Positions 43,028-51,420 of a DNA stretch of 64,000 bases are shown here, one piece after another. The stretch is from Candidatus Fermentithermobacillaceae bacterium (lineage in GTDB: Bacteria > Bacillota > Sulfobacillia > Fermentithermobacillales > Fermentithermobacillaceae), in assembly GCA_012837895.1 (NCBI GenBank), contig DUQH01000010.1:1-64000 (forward strand), read 5' to 3'. The stretch's first letter is position 1, and the number at the start of each line of letters is the position of its first letter. The notes under the pieces were generated by a model. That model saw only the letters and a list, made by a program, of their open reading frames with translations. It had not been told where the DNA came from and made no database searches. Made by a program: the position numbers and the translations under genes.

Positions 43028-43256
43028 CTGACTCACCTCATACCCATTGCCCCGGGACTGCACTGCACCAAACTGCAGAGGACCTGTCACCCCTGGAGCT
43101 ACGTTTGCCTCCTGAATCTGCAACTGCCTTCTGCATCTACAGATTTGGTACATGCGAGAGGCTACTATATGGGTATGCCGGGAAGGCAGGTTTTGTTCGG
43201 TAAGGAACGGCGCCTGAGGCTGCGCCGGAAACTTACCCCGGAAGCTTACGATTGCA

Positions 43257-44804
43257 CTACACCTTTATATCCTGCCACCTGTCACTGCGCCATCTGAGCA
43301 CCATGAGCGTGGCTCTTACGGTCCAGTCAGCTGCCATGGCAATCCAAGCACCTTCAAGGCCCATTCCAAAATACCTGACCAAAAGCAGTGCCAGGCCAAC
43401 CCTCAGGCCCCAGGCTCCTGCCAGGGTAATGCCAAGCACTGTCCGGGTATCACCTGCGCCTCTGAGAGCCCCTCCCATTACGAAGCCAATGGATTCAGGT
43501 ATCTGGATATATGCCATGATTCGCATGGTCAGGTAGGCGTACGGGAAAACCCTTGCATCATCGGTAAAAATCTTCATAAAGCCCACGGGGAAAATAAAGA
43601 AAAGTATTCCCATGCCTATCATCACAATTGCCGCCATCTTCCAGCACTCGATAGCAGACACCTTTGCCGCCTTCGGCTGCTTTGCGCCTAGATTCTGACC
43701 CACCATGGTAGATGCCGCGGTTGAAAACCCAAAAGCGGGCATGTATGACATTGACTCTGCGTTAAGGCTGACCACGTGAGCTGCATAGGGGACCATCCCC
43801 AAGGATGCAACCGTCCTGGCATAGATCAGGGATGCACTGGACATGAACATTCTTTCCAGGGCTGCAGGGAACCCGATTGAGATGATACGGCTGATTAGCG
43901 GAAAATCGGGTTTAAGAGCTGCCCTGAAGCCGGGCCACTTGAAATGGATTATGCTCTTGGGCCTGTTTGCAATGTAGAACATGGCTGCAAACGCGAAAAC
44001 CCTGGATATGCTGGTTGCCAGAGCGGCACCTGCTTCCTCCATCCTAGGCGCGCCCAAATTCCCCCAGATCAGGACCCAGTTGAGAAACACATTTAGCAAA
44101 TTTGCAATCGCGTTTATCACCATAGGGGTCCGGGTGTCCCCTGCGCCTCTCAGGGAGCCTCCCATGATGAATGAACACAACATGAACGGCGCGCCTGGGA
44201 TAAGCCATCTGAAGTACCTTATCCCGCTGGACAAAGCTTTGGCATCCGCTCCCATTATGGATATGAGTTTCGGTGAATACACCCACCCTGGCACGACCAT
44301 TACCAGGGCCAACATCGCTGCGAGCACCAACGCTTGAAACGCCGCCCTTGAAGCTGTATCCCTGTCTCCTGCGCCTACTGACCGTGCAACCAGCACAGTA
44401 TTTCCCATTGCGATGCCGCCAAACACTCCGTTGACTAGCATCATAGGCTGGAAACTCAAGGAAACACCGGCTACCACCTCTGCCCCAAGCCGGCCTACCA
44501 TCGCCGAATCGACCATATGGGTAAGCATGGAGAGAATCTGCTCGATGATAACAGGCCACGCCAACATCAACACAGCCCTGCGCACCTTGGGCCGTGATTC
44601 CATATCCTCAGGGGCCAGTATCGCTTTGGAACTGAATTGCGTAGCTGCCTTTTCAGATTCAGCGCCGTTTACCTGCCCGGATTCAGATTTTCCCGGCGCG
44701 GTCAAGTCTTTAGGAACAAGTCCGGGATCACGATCAAGGCCGTGAGCCCTGTCCTCGTCTTTCTCCCGCTGGTATGCCTGGGCCTTCATATTCTCTTCAT
44801 GCAT
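43257..44804 (-). CDS. MATE-family efflux transporter
   Basis: A 515-residue Na+ or H+ coupled multidrug exporter. Twelve membrane segments are spread from about residue 80 on, beginning AVLMLAWPVIIEQILSMLTH and MVDSAMVGRLGAEVVAGVSL, the standard MATE opening. The repeated motif GGSLRGAGDTRTPMVI and GGALRGAGDTRTVLGI appears once in each half. A 65-residue charged N-terminal extension is unusual for the family. ATG 44804 follows AAGGGG at ten bases. No regulator gene is next to it. Confidence 0.93.
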   Translation of the reverse strand: MHEENMKAQAYQREKDEDRAHGLDRDPGLVPKDLTAPGKSESGQVNGAESEKAATQFSSKAILAPEDMESRPKVRRAVLMLAWPVIIEQILSMLTHMVDSAMVGRLGAEVVAGVSLSFQPMMLVNGVFGGIAMGNTVLVARSVGAGDRDTASRAAFQALVLAAMLALVMVVPGWVYSPKLISIMGADAKALSSGIRYFRWLIPGAPFMLCSFIMGGSLRGAGDTRTPMVINAIANLLNVFLNWVLIWGNLGAPRMEEAGAALATSISRVFAFAAMFYIANRPKSIIHFKWPGFRAALKPDFPLISRIISIGFPAALERMFMSSASLIYARTVASLGMVPYAAHVVSLNAESMSYMPAFGFSTAASTMVGQNLGAKQPKAAKVSAIECWKMAAIVMIGMGILFFIFPVGFMKIFTDDARVFPYAYLTMRIMAYIQIPESIGFVMGGALRGAGDTRTVLGITLAGAWGLRVGLALLLVRYFGMGLEGAWIAMAADWTVRATLMVLRWRSDRWQDIKV

Positions 44805-44878
44805 AAGGCGTACGCCCCTTCCATCTTGGCCACACTGCATTTATTCTAGCCCCGAACTAATTGGGTTTCAAGTACACT

Positions 44879-46213
44879 TTAGGTGCTCAGTTTGCCAACA
44901 ATGCCTTCAATATCACCCAGTATATGCGCCTCGGGGATGTCCAGTGGCTCTTTCGAGCCAATCTGGGCAAGTTGTGGAGTCCCGCCACCCCTTAGCCCCC
45001 AGATCCGGCCCAGCTCTGACACCAGCAAGGCAGCGTTCCGGGCAGGAGGCACATCAGAAGGTTTCTTCCCCTTGCCTGTAGTGTGTGACGCGACCACAAG
45101 GGAGAATTGGGGTTCTTGTGAGAACATGAACACAGTCTGCCCTGTGAGTTCACTTGCTGACTTAGCCATATGCCTTAGCTCAGCAGGTTGTTTACCTTCA
45201 AGCTTGCACACGGCGAAGTCAAGTCTCTTGGCAATCCAGCGTTCCTGGCCAAAGGTTTCCCCGTCCACTTCAGCGTTCTCATCAAGAAGCTGCCTGGCAG
45301 TCTCCCCTATCTCGTGCTCCAAGAGTTGTCTCCTGAGCCGGCCTATTTCCTTTTCAAGGCCGGCCGCCTTTTCAGACAGGGAAGTGACAGCACTAACAAG
45401 ATCCTGGTAGCCAACTGAAAGCGAGCGCGCAGCGCTGTCAAGCACCCTCTCCTTTGCCCTAAGGTCCGCAAGGGCCCTTTGCCCGCACCGGAAAATCACC
45501 CTCACTCCCCCATGGGACCTGTCTAACCGGTTTATCTTGATGATCCCGATCTCGCCTGTGGCCCGGACATGGGTCCCGCCGCAAGCGCACGCGTCAAAAT
45601 CCCCTATGTACACCACGCGAACCCAGTCTGAAGCAGTGGGGATTCGCCTCCGGATAGTGTCAGGCACCTGATCTGGAGTATGTACGCGGACCTCAACAGC
45701 CAGGTTGCTGAATATGATATGGTTAGCAAGATCCTCAACCTCTGTTAGCCGGCTATCGCCCACAGATTGGACATCAAGATCAATGGAAACGTAATCATCG
45801 CCAAGGTGGAATCCTACGGTGTTGGCATTGCACACTTCCTCAAGCGCCCTGGAAAGGATGTGCTGGCCTGTGTGTTGCTGCATAAAGTCAAACCGCCTGG
45901 CCCAATCAATTCGGCCGCGTACTGCCTGGCCTTTCTCCGGGAAAGTACCACCGGACCCTTTGTCAGGAGACAACACATGGACGATCCTACCGTCTTCCTC
46001 AAACACATGGCCTACGCTGAAGCTAATCCCGGGAGTCACTTGGATTGTCCCGCGGTCACTAGGCTGGCCTCCGCCTTCAGGGTAAAACAAGGTGGAATCA
46101 AACACTGCGTAGACATTGGCGTCGTCTTGCCAGGCGTCAATCACTGTGGCCGTAAACTCAGTATCATATGACTTTTCCCAGTACAATCTGGTTGTATGGT
46201 TAGCTGTATCCAT
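44879..46213 (-). CDS. alaX: AlaX-L type alanyl-tRNA editing protein with DHHA1 domain
   Basis: A free-standing homologue of the AlaRS editing domain that hydrolyses mischarged Ser- or Gly-tRNA(Ala). The 444-residue length with a C-terminal DHHA1 domain marks the long form. Motifs: YPEGGGQPSDRGTI, the zinc histidines in FMQQHTGQHILSRALEE, the further zinc ligands in CACGGTHVRATGEIGI, and the DHHA1 tail ARNAALLVSELGRIWGLRGG. A coiled coil lies at about 250-300. ATG 46213 has AAGG five bases before it; an ATG four codons upstream is possible. It stands alone on the minus strand. Confidence 0.92.
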   Translation of the reverse strand: MDTANHTTRLYWEKSYDTEFTATVIDAWQDDANVYAVFDSTLFYPEGGGQPSDRGTIQVTPGISFSVGHVFEEDGRIVHVLSPDKGSGGTFPEKGQAVRGRIDWARRFDFMQQHTGQHILSRALEEVCNANTVGFHLGDDYVSIDLDVQSVGDSRLTEVEDLANHIIFSNLAVEVRVHTPDQVPDTIRRRIPTASDWVRVVYIGDFDACACGGTHVRATGEIGIIKINRLDRSHGGVRVIFRCGQRALADLRAKERVLDSAARSLSVGYQDLVSAVTSLSEKAAGLEKEIGRLRRQLLEHEIGETARQLLDENAEVDGETFGQERWIAKRLDFAVCKLEGKQPAELRHMAKSASELTGQTVFMFSQEPQFSLVVASHTTGKGKKPSDVPPARNAALLVSELGRIWGLRGGGTPQLAQIGSKEPLDIPEAHILGDIEGIVGKLST

Positions 46214-46407
46214 CAAGTCCTTCATCCTTCGCTTAGGAATTATGGTTTACCAAACTAGTTTTCTACAGTTTGCCCAGTTTCCCTCCTGCAAGGCAAGCTC
46301 CCGGAGCCTGCGCTGTTGAAAGGAGGTAGCATCAGGAGCCGGGTGCACGGGCATAAGGATCCAGTGTACAATAGATTTGGTACGCATCTAGAGAAAGGAA
46401 TGGTCTA

Positions 46408-47055
46408 TTGCTACCTCTATACCTGTTGTTCATGATCGTCATGGGAATCCCGGCCCTATTTTTCCTTCTTTACCTCAACGTGGCGGCGCTCTCTTTTGAG
46501 AGCTTAGGGCTTTCACCCCAAGGAGCTTTTCTTGTATTTGCATTGTCTTTGTTAGGCAGTGTGATAAACATACCGGTCAAGCGGGAACAGACCATTACCC
46601 GGCCGGCAGTCCCCTCCCTGCTCTCGATATTCTTCTACTATCCGCCGGTGGTACAAGAACGCGTTCTTGCCGTCAATCTTGGCGGAGCAGTGGTTCCCCT
46701 GGCGGTGAGCTTGTACCTGTTGCCAATGGCCCCCTTTATTGCAGTGGTCTTAGCTACAGCAATTGTGTCGGTGATATGCTACACGGTTGCCAGGCCGGTT
46801 CCAGGGCGGGGCATAGCGATGCCTGCTATGGTACCCCCTCTCACCGCTGCCCTGTCAGCTGTAATCCTTGCCCGGGGGAGCGCCGGAACTGTAGCTTACA
46901 TCGCTGGTACAATGGGGACTCTCATTGGAGCGGACCTTATGCATCTGAAGGATTTGCGGCGTATGGGCCCTGGCGTGCTCTCCATCGGAGGTGCCGGGGT
47001 GTATGACGGCATATTTCTTGCCGGACTGATAGCAGCGTTTCTCGCTGCTAGGTAA
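46408..47055 (+). CDS. DUF1614-family membrane protein
   Basis: A 215-residue integral membrane protein with about six hydrophobic segments (LYLLFMIVMGIPALFFLLYL, ALSLLGSVINIPV, AVVLATAIVSVICYTVA and others). The C-terminal signature GTLIGADLMHLKDLRRMGPG then LSIGGAGVYDGIFLAGLIAA matches DUF1614. Its role is unknown. The start is TTG 46408, behind AAAGGA at eight bases; an ATG just upstream is out of frame and stops soon. It is monocistronic and converges with the D-aminoacylase gene. Confidence 0.85.
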   Translation: MLPLYLLFMIVMGIPALFFLLYLNVAALSFESLGLSPQGAFLVFALSLLGSVINIPVKREQTITRPAVPSLLSIFFYYPPVVQERVLAVNLGGAVVPLAVSLYLLPMAPFIAVVLATAIVSVICYTVARPVPGRGIAMPAMVPPLTAALSAVILARGSAGTVAYIAGTMGTLIGADLMHLKDLRRMGPGVLSIGGAGVYDGIFLAGLIAAFLAAR

Positions 47056-47111
47056 GGGAATATGAGATCATAGCTGCTCTTAATTCTCTTGTTGAGCCCG
47101 TTAACTTCTCT

Positions 47112-47168
47112 AAAAGGCAGGACCGCCCCGGCTGGCCAGCCAAACAGGTCCGTGCCAGGGCGGCCCTG
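47112..47168 (-). terminator. Terminator between DUF1614 gene and D-aminoacylase gene
   Basis: CAGGACCGCCC (47118-47128) pairs with GGGCGGCCCTG (47158-47168) with one mismatch; the enclosed loop has its own hairpin GGCTGGCCAGCC. On the minus strand it is followed by TTTTAG, so it mainly ends the D-aminoacylase transcript. Confidence 0.6.
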
Positions 47169-47197
47169 TCTTCCAATCAAACGTACCTTATTTCCGC

Positions 47198-48772
47198 CTA
47201 TTTCCGCCTAATCACCCGGCCGGCGATCTCACCGGTACTGTCGCCGTTTTCCACAACCATTACGCCGTTAATCATGACGTATTCGATACCCACAGGGTAC
47301 TGATTTGGTTCTTCAAAGGTAGCTTTGTCGATTATGGTATCAGGGTCGAACACTGTAATATCTGCCTTCATACCAGGTCTTATCAGCCCCCTGTCAGTAA
47401 GACCCAAACGCGTGGCAGTCATACCTGTCATCTTGAAAACGGCGTTTTCAAGGGTCAGAACCTTCTCTTCCCGTACGTACTTGCCAAGTACCCTGGGAAA
47501 AGTGCCGTATGCCCTGGGATGGGGTTTCCCTGTAGCCAGGGGTCCGTCTATTGCCCTGCATGATGAGTCAGAACCTATCATAACCACCGGGTGGGCCATG
47601 ACCATCTTGACATCCTCTTCGCACATGCCAAAATTGGCGTACCCGACTCCGAGCTCTTCGTCAATAAGCAGTTTGAATGCTGCGTCGACCTCGGACAATC
47701 CAAGAATCGATGCGATTTCGGGAATTCTCTTGCCTTCAGCGAATTTGTTCTTCTCGCTGGCTACTGACGTAATGAGCATCTTGGACCAACCATCAACAGG
47801 CCCTTGGTAGTCCTGGACTTCCTTCTTGAGCCTGGCGCCGGTTTCAGGATCCTTTAACCTGGCCAGAAGCGCCTGGGACCCTCCTTCATGAGCCCATGAA
47901 GGAATTATGGCCTTGAACCCGGTTGCCGAAGCTATATAGGGGTATTGGTCGCAAGTGACGTCCAACCCTTGGCTGCGGGCTTCATCAATCATGGCTAGCG
48001 ACTCCTTGACCAGCCCCCAAGCGGCCTCTCCCGATGCTTTGTGATGGGATATGTGAACCGGAACGTTACCTTCCCGGCCTATCCGGATAGCCTCCTCCAC
48101 AGACTCAAGCAAGCGCTTGCCCTCGTTACGCATATGGGTGGCATATATCCCGCCATAGGCGCTCATGGTTTTTGCAAGCTCAATTAGTTCCTCTGTGTCT
48201 GCAAAGGAACTTGGCGGGTATATAAGGCCGGTGGAAAAGCCAAATGCCCCGGAAGACAAAGCTTCCACCAGTAGATGCTTCATCTCTTGGAGTTCGTCTC
48301 CTGTGGGACGCCTGGCATCGTAACCTACTGCACTACTGCGGAGGGCACTGTGACCTACCAGCGGAACAATGTTAATACCAACCCCGTTTGCCTCAAGGGC
48401 TGACAAGTACTCGCCAAAAGTAGACCACCTGAGCTCCTCTCCTTCTTCCAAGATGGAGGGACTTTCTCCTTTCCCAGTTGCCGGTGCAGGTGAAGCACCA
48501 CACTGCCCGGTGACCTCGGTGGTCACACCCTGGCGGATCTTGCTTTCGCCCCGCTTGTCAACAAACCAGCACGAATCTGAGTGGCTGTGGGCGTCTATGA
48601 ACCCTGGTGAAAGAATCATGCCCTTGCAGTCAATTACTCTCTTGGCCCCTGCATCGATCTTGTAGGAAACTTCTCCGATCTCGTCGCCACGGACGGCAAC
48701 TTCGCCGTAAAACCAAGGCGCTCCTGTACCGTCTACTATCCTGACATTCCGGAAGATCAGATCGTACACCAT
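47198..48772 (-). CDS. N-acyl-D-amino-acid deacylase (D-aminoacylase)
   Basis: A 524-residue amidohydrolase that removes acyl groups from N-acyl-D-amino acids. Metal ligands are seen in SPGFIDAHSHSD, the family cysteine in VTTEVTGQCGASP, and later His in THMRNEGKRLLESV and VPVHISHHKASG. The C-terminal signature FPRVLGKYVREEKVLTLENA, then KMTGMTATRLGLTDRGLI and the closing small beta domain GMKADITVFDPDTI, are typical. GAGGGGTGAT places the start at ATG 48772. It stands alone; a role in D-amino acid or peptide scavenging is likely. Confidence 0.92.
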   Translation of the reverse strand: MVYDLIFRNVRIVDGTGAPWFYGEVAVRGDEIGEVSYKIDAGAKRVIDCKGMILSPGFIDAHSHSDSCWFVDKRGESKIRQGVTTEVTGQCGASPAPATGKGESPSILEEGEELRWSTFGEYLSALEANGVGINIVPLVGHSALRSSAVGYDARRPTGDELQEMKHLLVEALSSGAFGFSTGLIYPPSSFADTEELIELAKTMSAYGGIYATHMRNEGKRLLESVEEAIRIGREGNVPVHISHHKASGEAAWGLVKESLAMIDEARSQGLDVTCDQYPYIASATGFKAIIPSWAHEGGSQALLARLKDPETGARLKKEVQDYQGPVDGWSKMLITSVASEKNKFAEGKRIPEIASILGLSEVDAAFKLLIDEELGVGYANFGMCEEDVKMVMAHPVVMIGSDSSCRAIDGPLATGKPHPRAYGTFPRVLGKYVREEKVLTLENAVFKMTGMTATRLGLTDRGLIRPGMKADITVFDPDTIIDKATFEEPNQYPVGIEYVMINGVMVVENGDSTGEIAGRVIRRK

Positions 48773-49003
48773 ATCACCCCTCATATGATTTGAACCCTGA
48801 CCACTAGCCTAGACACCTGTAACAACGGGAACAACAGCCTAATCCTATCTACCGGCTACCAGCCATTGAACGAACTTCTGGGAAGCATGATGGTACTTTG
48901 ATCTGATTCGCTTAACGGGCTTTCCATTCCTTCAAGAATGGGTACTTAGCCCTCTAAAGTACACGTTGCTAATTGCGATAATGCATAAAGGGAGGTAGTT
49001 TCA

Positions 49004-49678
49004 TTGGCAAACTGTGTAAAGTGCGGAGCATCAAACCTTGGAATGGGTCGCACCGACTTGGTTATCGTAGACGAAACATGGTACTGCAGCAGATGCCTAA
49101 AGTCGACACTAGGAACTGTATCGTGTAGCAAATGCGGTAACCAGCCATTCCGGTCAGGCGAGCACTTCAAGACCATCAACGGAGAAGTGCTTTGTACTGA
49201 CTGCATGGAAAAACAGGGGATAATGAAAAAATACGACTACGTTATGTCGTCAGTGATGTCCAGGCCAAGAGCTGCCAGAACCACACAAGCGCCTCGAGGC
49301 CTTGCGGCCCTTGGTACGATGAAAGATCTCTTAGAACAAAACCTGGAGCCAGGAGAAGAGGTAGAAGTGGCAGTGCTTGGAAATACAGGGGAAGCCCTGG
49401 CATGTTCGTCTAAGCACCTGTTCATTTTGAAGGCGGGGATGGCTTCAGGTTCCCTTACAGGCAGGAAGTGCATTAAGTACCGGTGGAACCAGATCACAGG
49501 GGCGGAGATCAAAGCGGGAGCGCTATACGGCCTGATCGAAATCCAGGGAAACGGGCTCCCGTCACATGATGCCAGAAACATAAGCCAGGTAAAGCAAGCT
49601 GAAAATGCAGTAACATTCCTTATTGCAAAGCAAGGTGAATTCGAAGACGCCTTGAGCACCATAAAGCAGTACATCTGA
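49004..49678 (+). CDS. LIM-like zinc-finger protein with C-terminal PH-like domain
   Basis: A 224-residue protein with two parts. Residues 1-70 carry four CxxC knuckles: NCVKCGAS, WYCSRCLK, VSCSKCGNQ and LCTDCMEK, a double treble-clef arrangement reminiscent of LIM domains. Residues about 105-224 resemble bacterial PH or YokE-like domains: LEPGEEVEVAVLGNTGEALA, KHLFILKAGMASG, KCIKYRWNQITGAEIKAGA. The start is TTG 49004 with GGGAGG at eight bases. No catalytic site is seen. It may recognise proteins or lipids. The ChlI-like gene follows on the same strand after a hairpin. Confidence 0.75.
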   Translation: MANCVKCGASNLGMGRTDLVIVDETWYCSRCLKSTLGTVSCSKCGNQPFRSGEHFKTINGEVLCTDCMEKQGIMKKYDYVMSSVMSRPRAARTTQAPRGLAALGTMKDLLEQNLEPGEEVEVAVLGNTGEALACSSKHLFILKAGMASGSLTGRKCIKYRWNQITGAEIKAGALYGLIEIQGNGLPSHDARNISQVKQAENAVTFLIAKQGEFEDALSTIKQYI

Positions 49679-49746
49679 GGTTATAACCCTTGAATGGAAA
49701 ATTGCAGCCCGGATGCCATTAGTTCCATAACTTGTCCGGAAAGAAA

Positions 49747-49780
49747 CCTCCTGTGTGACGGGCAAAATACCCGCAGGAGG
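49747..49780 (+). promoter_or_regulatory. Hairpin sequestering the ribosome binding site of the ChlI-like gene
   Basis: CCTCCTG (49747-49753) pairs with CAGGAGG (49774-49780), with an inner CGGG/CCCG stem and a TGTGA bulge. The 3' arm is itself the Shine-Dalgarno sequence for the TTG start at 49789. The stem could act as a translation switch, or partly as a terminator for the gene upstream. Confidence 0.6.
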
Positions 49781-49788
49781 GTTCTTAC

Positions 49789-51420
49789 TTGTACACCAGC
49801 ACACCTATCAGGCATCAGGGAAATGAGAGCTTGTTTCTTGCCTTAGAAATGTCGCTCATATGCACGGCAGCTGGAATTCCCCTGCACGTCCATGCAGAGG
49901 GGCTCAGGGGGACGGGGAAAACCACTGTTATGCGCTGGGCCAGGCAGATAGCACCTAAAATCACCCGCTTAAGGGGGTGCGTTTACCAGTGCAGGCCGGA
50001 CCTACCCCATTGCCCAGACCATTCAGAATCCACCTCTTTAAGCCATAATGAAACTGAAAGCGTATCCATGCCCTTCATCGAGATTGGCCACGGGGCAAAG
50101 CTAGGGACTATCCTGGGAAGCGTAGACCTTGCCAGGTTAACTGATCCCAGGGGCCCCAAGGCTGCGCTCCTTCCCGGAGCTATACCGATGGCAAACAGGG
50201 GGATTGTGTTCATTGATGAGATAAACAGGCTTGCAGAAACGGCACCTGAAATAACCGACGTGCTGCTCTCAGTCATGGGAACCAAACCGGGCAAGATCAA
50301 GGTCGAAGAAGTGGGGCTTGAGCCGTGCGAAATACAGGTGAATTCATCAGTGTGGGCTACGTCCAATCCCGATGAAGACCCTGGCCCGCTGGAAGAGATC
50401 AGGCGGCAATTGTCTGACAGGTTCGATATGGTAGTGCCCGTTCACAGGCCATCAGACCCCCGTGTGGTGCAGGAGCTTCTGTTGAGCAAACACCGGACCG
50501 TCCCAGTTCCTGAACGGGACCACAAGATTTCCGGAAGCATAGGGCAACAAGCCCTGAAGCTTTCCAAAGTGACTGTTCCCAAGGAAATCATAAAGTACAT
50601 CTCAAATCTGTACGTGGAATGCAACATTGAAAGCTTAAGGGCCATTGAATCCCTTGAGTTGACAGCCAGATGTCTTGCGGTGATGCGGGAAAAGCAGGAA
50701 GTGTCCCTGGATGAAATATCTACGGCAATGCCCATGGTCCTAAGGCACAGGACGGAACCTATGGTGCTTTCGGAAATCCTGAAGGACCTGGAACTACGGA
50801 AAGCTGCCGGCGCTGGAATCCGTGAAAAGCAGGAACAACAAAAGGGCGCCGGCGGAGTTAACATGCCACACCAGCCCAAATTGCAGCATCCGCCTGACGC
50901 GCCCACTGGTTCCAGGTCGCCTGAAAGCTCTGACGGGTGTGCGCCCAAAGATTGGGCTGGCAGTGAGGAGAAGGGTAAACACAGTTTGGCAGATCGGCCA
51001 CCCGTACCCAGACTGGCTTTTGAACCGCCGCGGCCAAACTACCTGTCAGATCGGCCAAAGGATCCTACAAGTTTGAACTTGCAGGGACGCAACGGCCAGA
51101 GACAAGTAGGCTGGCTTCAGAAGCTGCTGTCCCGGTACCACAAGGGCATGAACACTTCCGGTGCCATCAATTCCGGTACCATGCGAAGCAAAGGCCTTTC
51201 ACAGCAAAATGCAGTAAGCAACCGTTCTAACGCTTCTACCGGCGGAGAATGGGGTCATATGAAGCAAGAGGCACACGGGGCACCTAAATCAAACCAGCTT
51301 GGCCGCAATCATTTCGCCCCCTCATCTCCTGTGTCGCCTCCTGAAGCTGCACGGGCCATTTCTGAACTCAACTGGGAAGAAATCCTGTTGCCATTTGGGT
51401 GGAAGGGCCATAGGGAATGA
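49789..51420 (+). CDS. ChlI/BchI-like AAA+ ATPase
   Basis: A 543-residue AAA+ protein of the magnesium-chelatase ATPase type. Walker A GLRGTGKTTVMRWARQIA sits near residue 40, a Cys/His loop CVYQCRPDLPHC near 65, Walker B GIVFIDEINRLAE near 140, sensor SSVWATSNPDEDPG and arginine-finger region LSDRFDMVVPV near 205. A helical lid follows to about 340. The last 200 residues are Pro/Ser/Gln-rich and look disordered. The start is TTG 49789 behind AGGAGGG. It overlaps the VWA gene by four bases (ATGA). No chlorophyll or B12 chelatase genes are near, so the substrate remodelled by this pair is unknown. Confidence 0.88.
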   Translation: MYTSTPIRHQGNESLFLALEMSLICTAAGIPLHVHAEGLRGTGKTTVMRWARQIAPKITRLRGCVYQCRPDLPHCPDHSESTSLSHNETESVSMPFIEIGHGAKLGTILGSVDLARLTDPRGPKAALLPGAIPMANRGIVFIDEINRLAETAPEITDVLLSVMGTKPGKIKVEEVGLEPCEIQVNSSVWATSNPDEDPGPLEEIRRQLSDRFDMVVPVHRPSDPRVVQELLLSKHRTVPVPERDHKISGSIGQQALKLSKVTVPKEIIKYISNLYVECNIESLRAIESLELTARCLAVMREKQEVSLDEISTAMPMVLRHRTEPMVLSEILKDLELRKAAGAGIREKQEQQKGAGGVNMPHQPKLQHPPDAPTGSRSPESSDGCAPKDWAGSEEKGKHSLADRPPVPRLAFEPPRPNYLSDRPKDPTSLNLQGRNGQRQVGWLQKLLSRYHKGMNTSGAINSGTMRSKGLSQQNAVSNRSNASTGGEWGHMKQEAHGAPKSNQLGRNHFAPSSPVSPPEAARAISELNWEEILLPFGWKGHRE

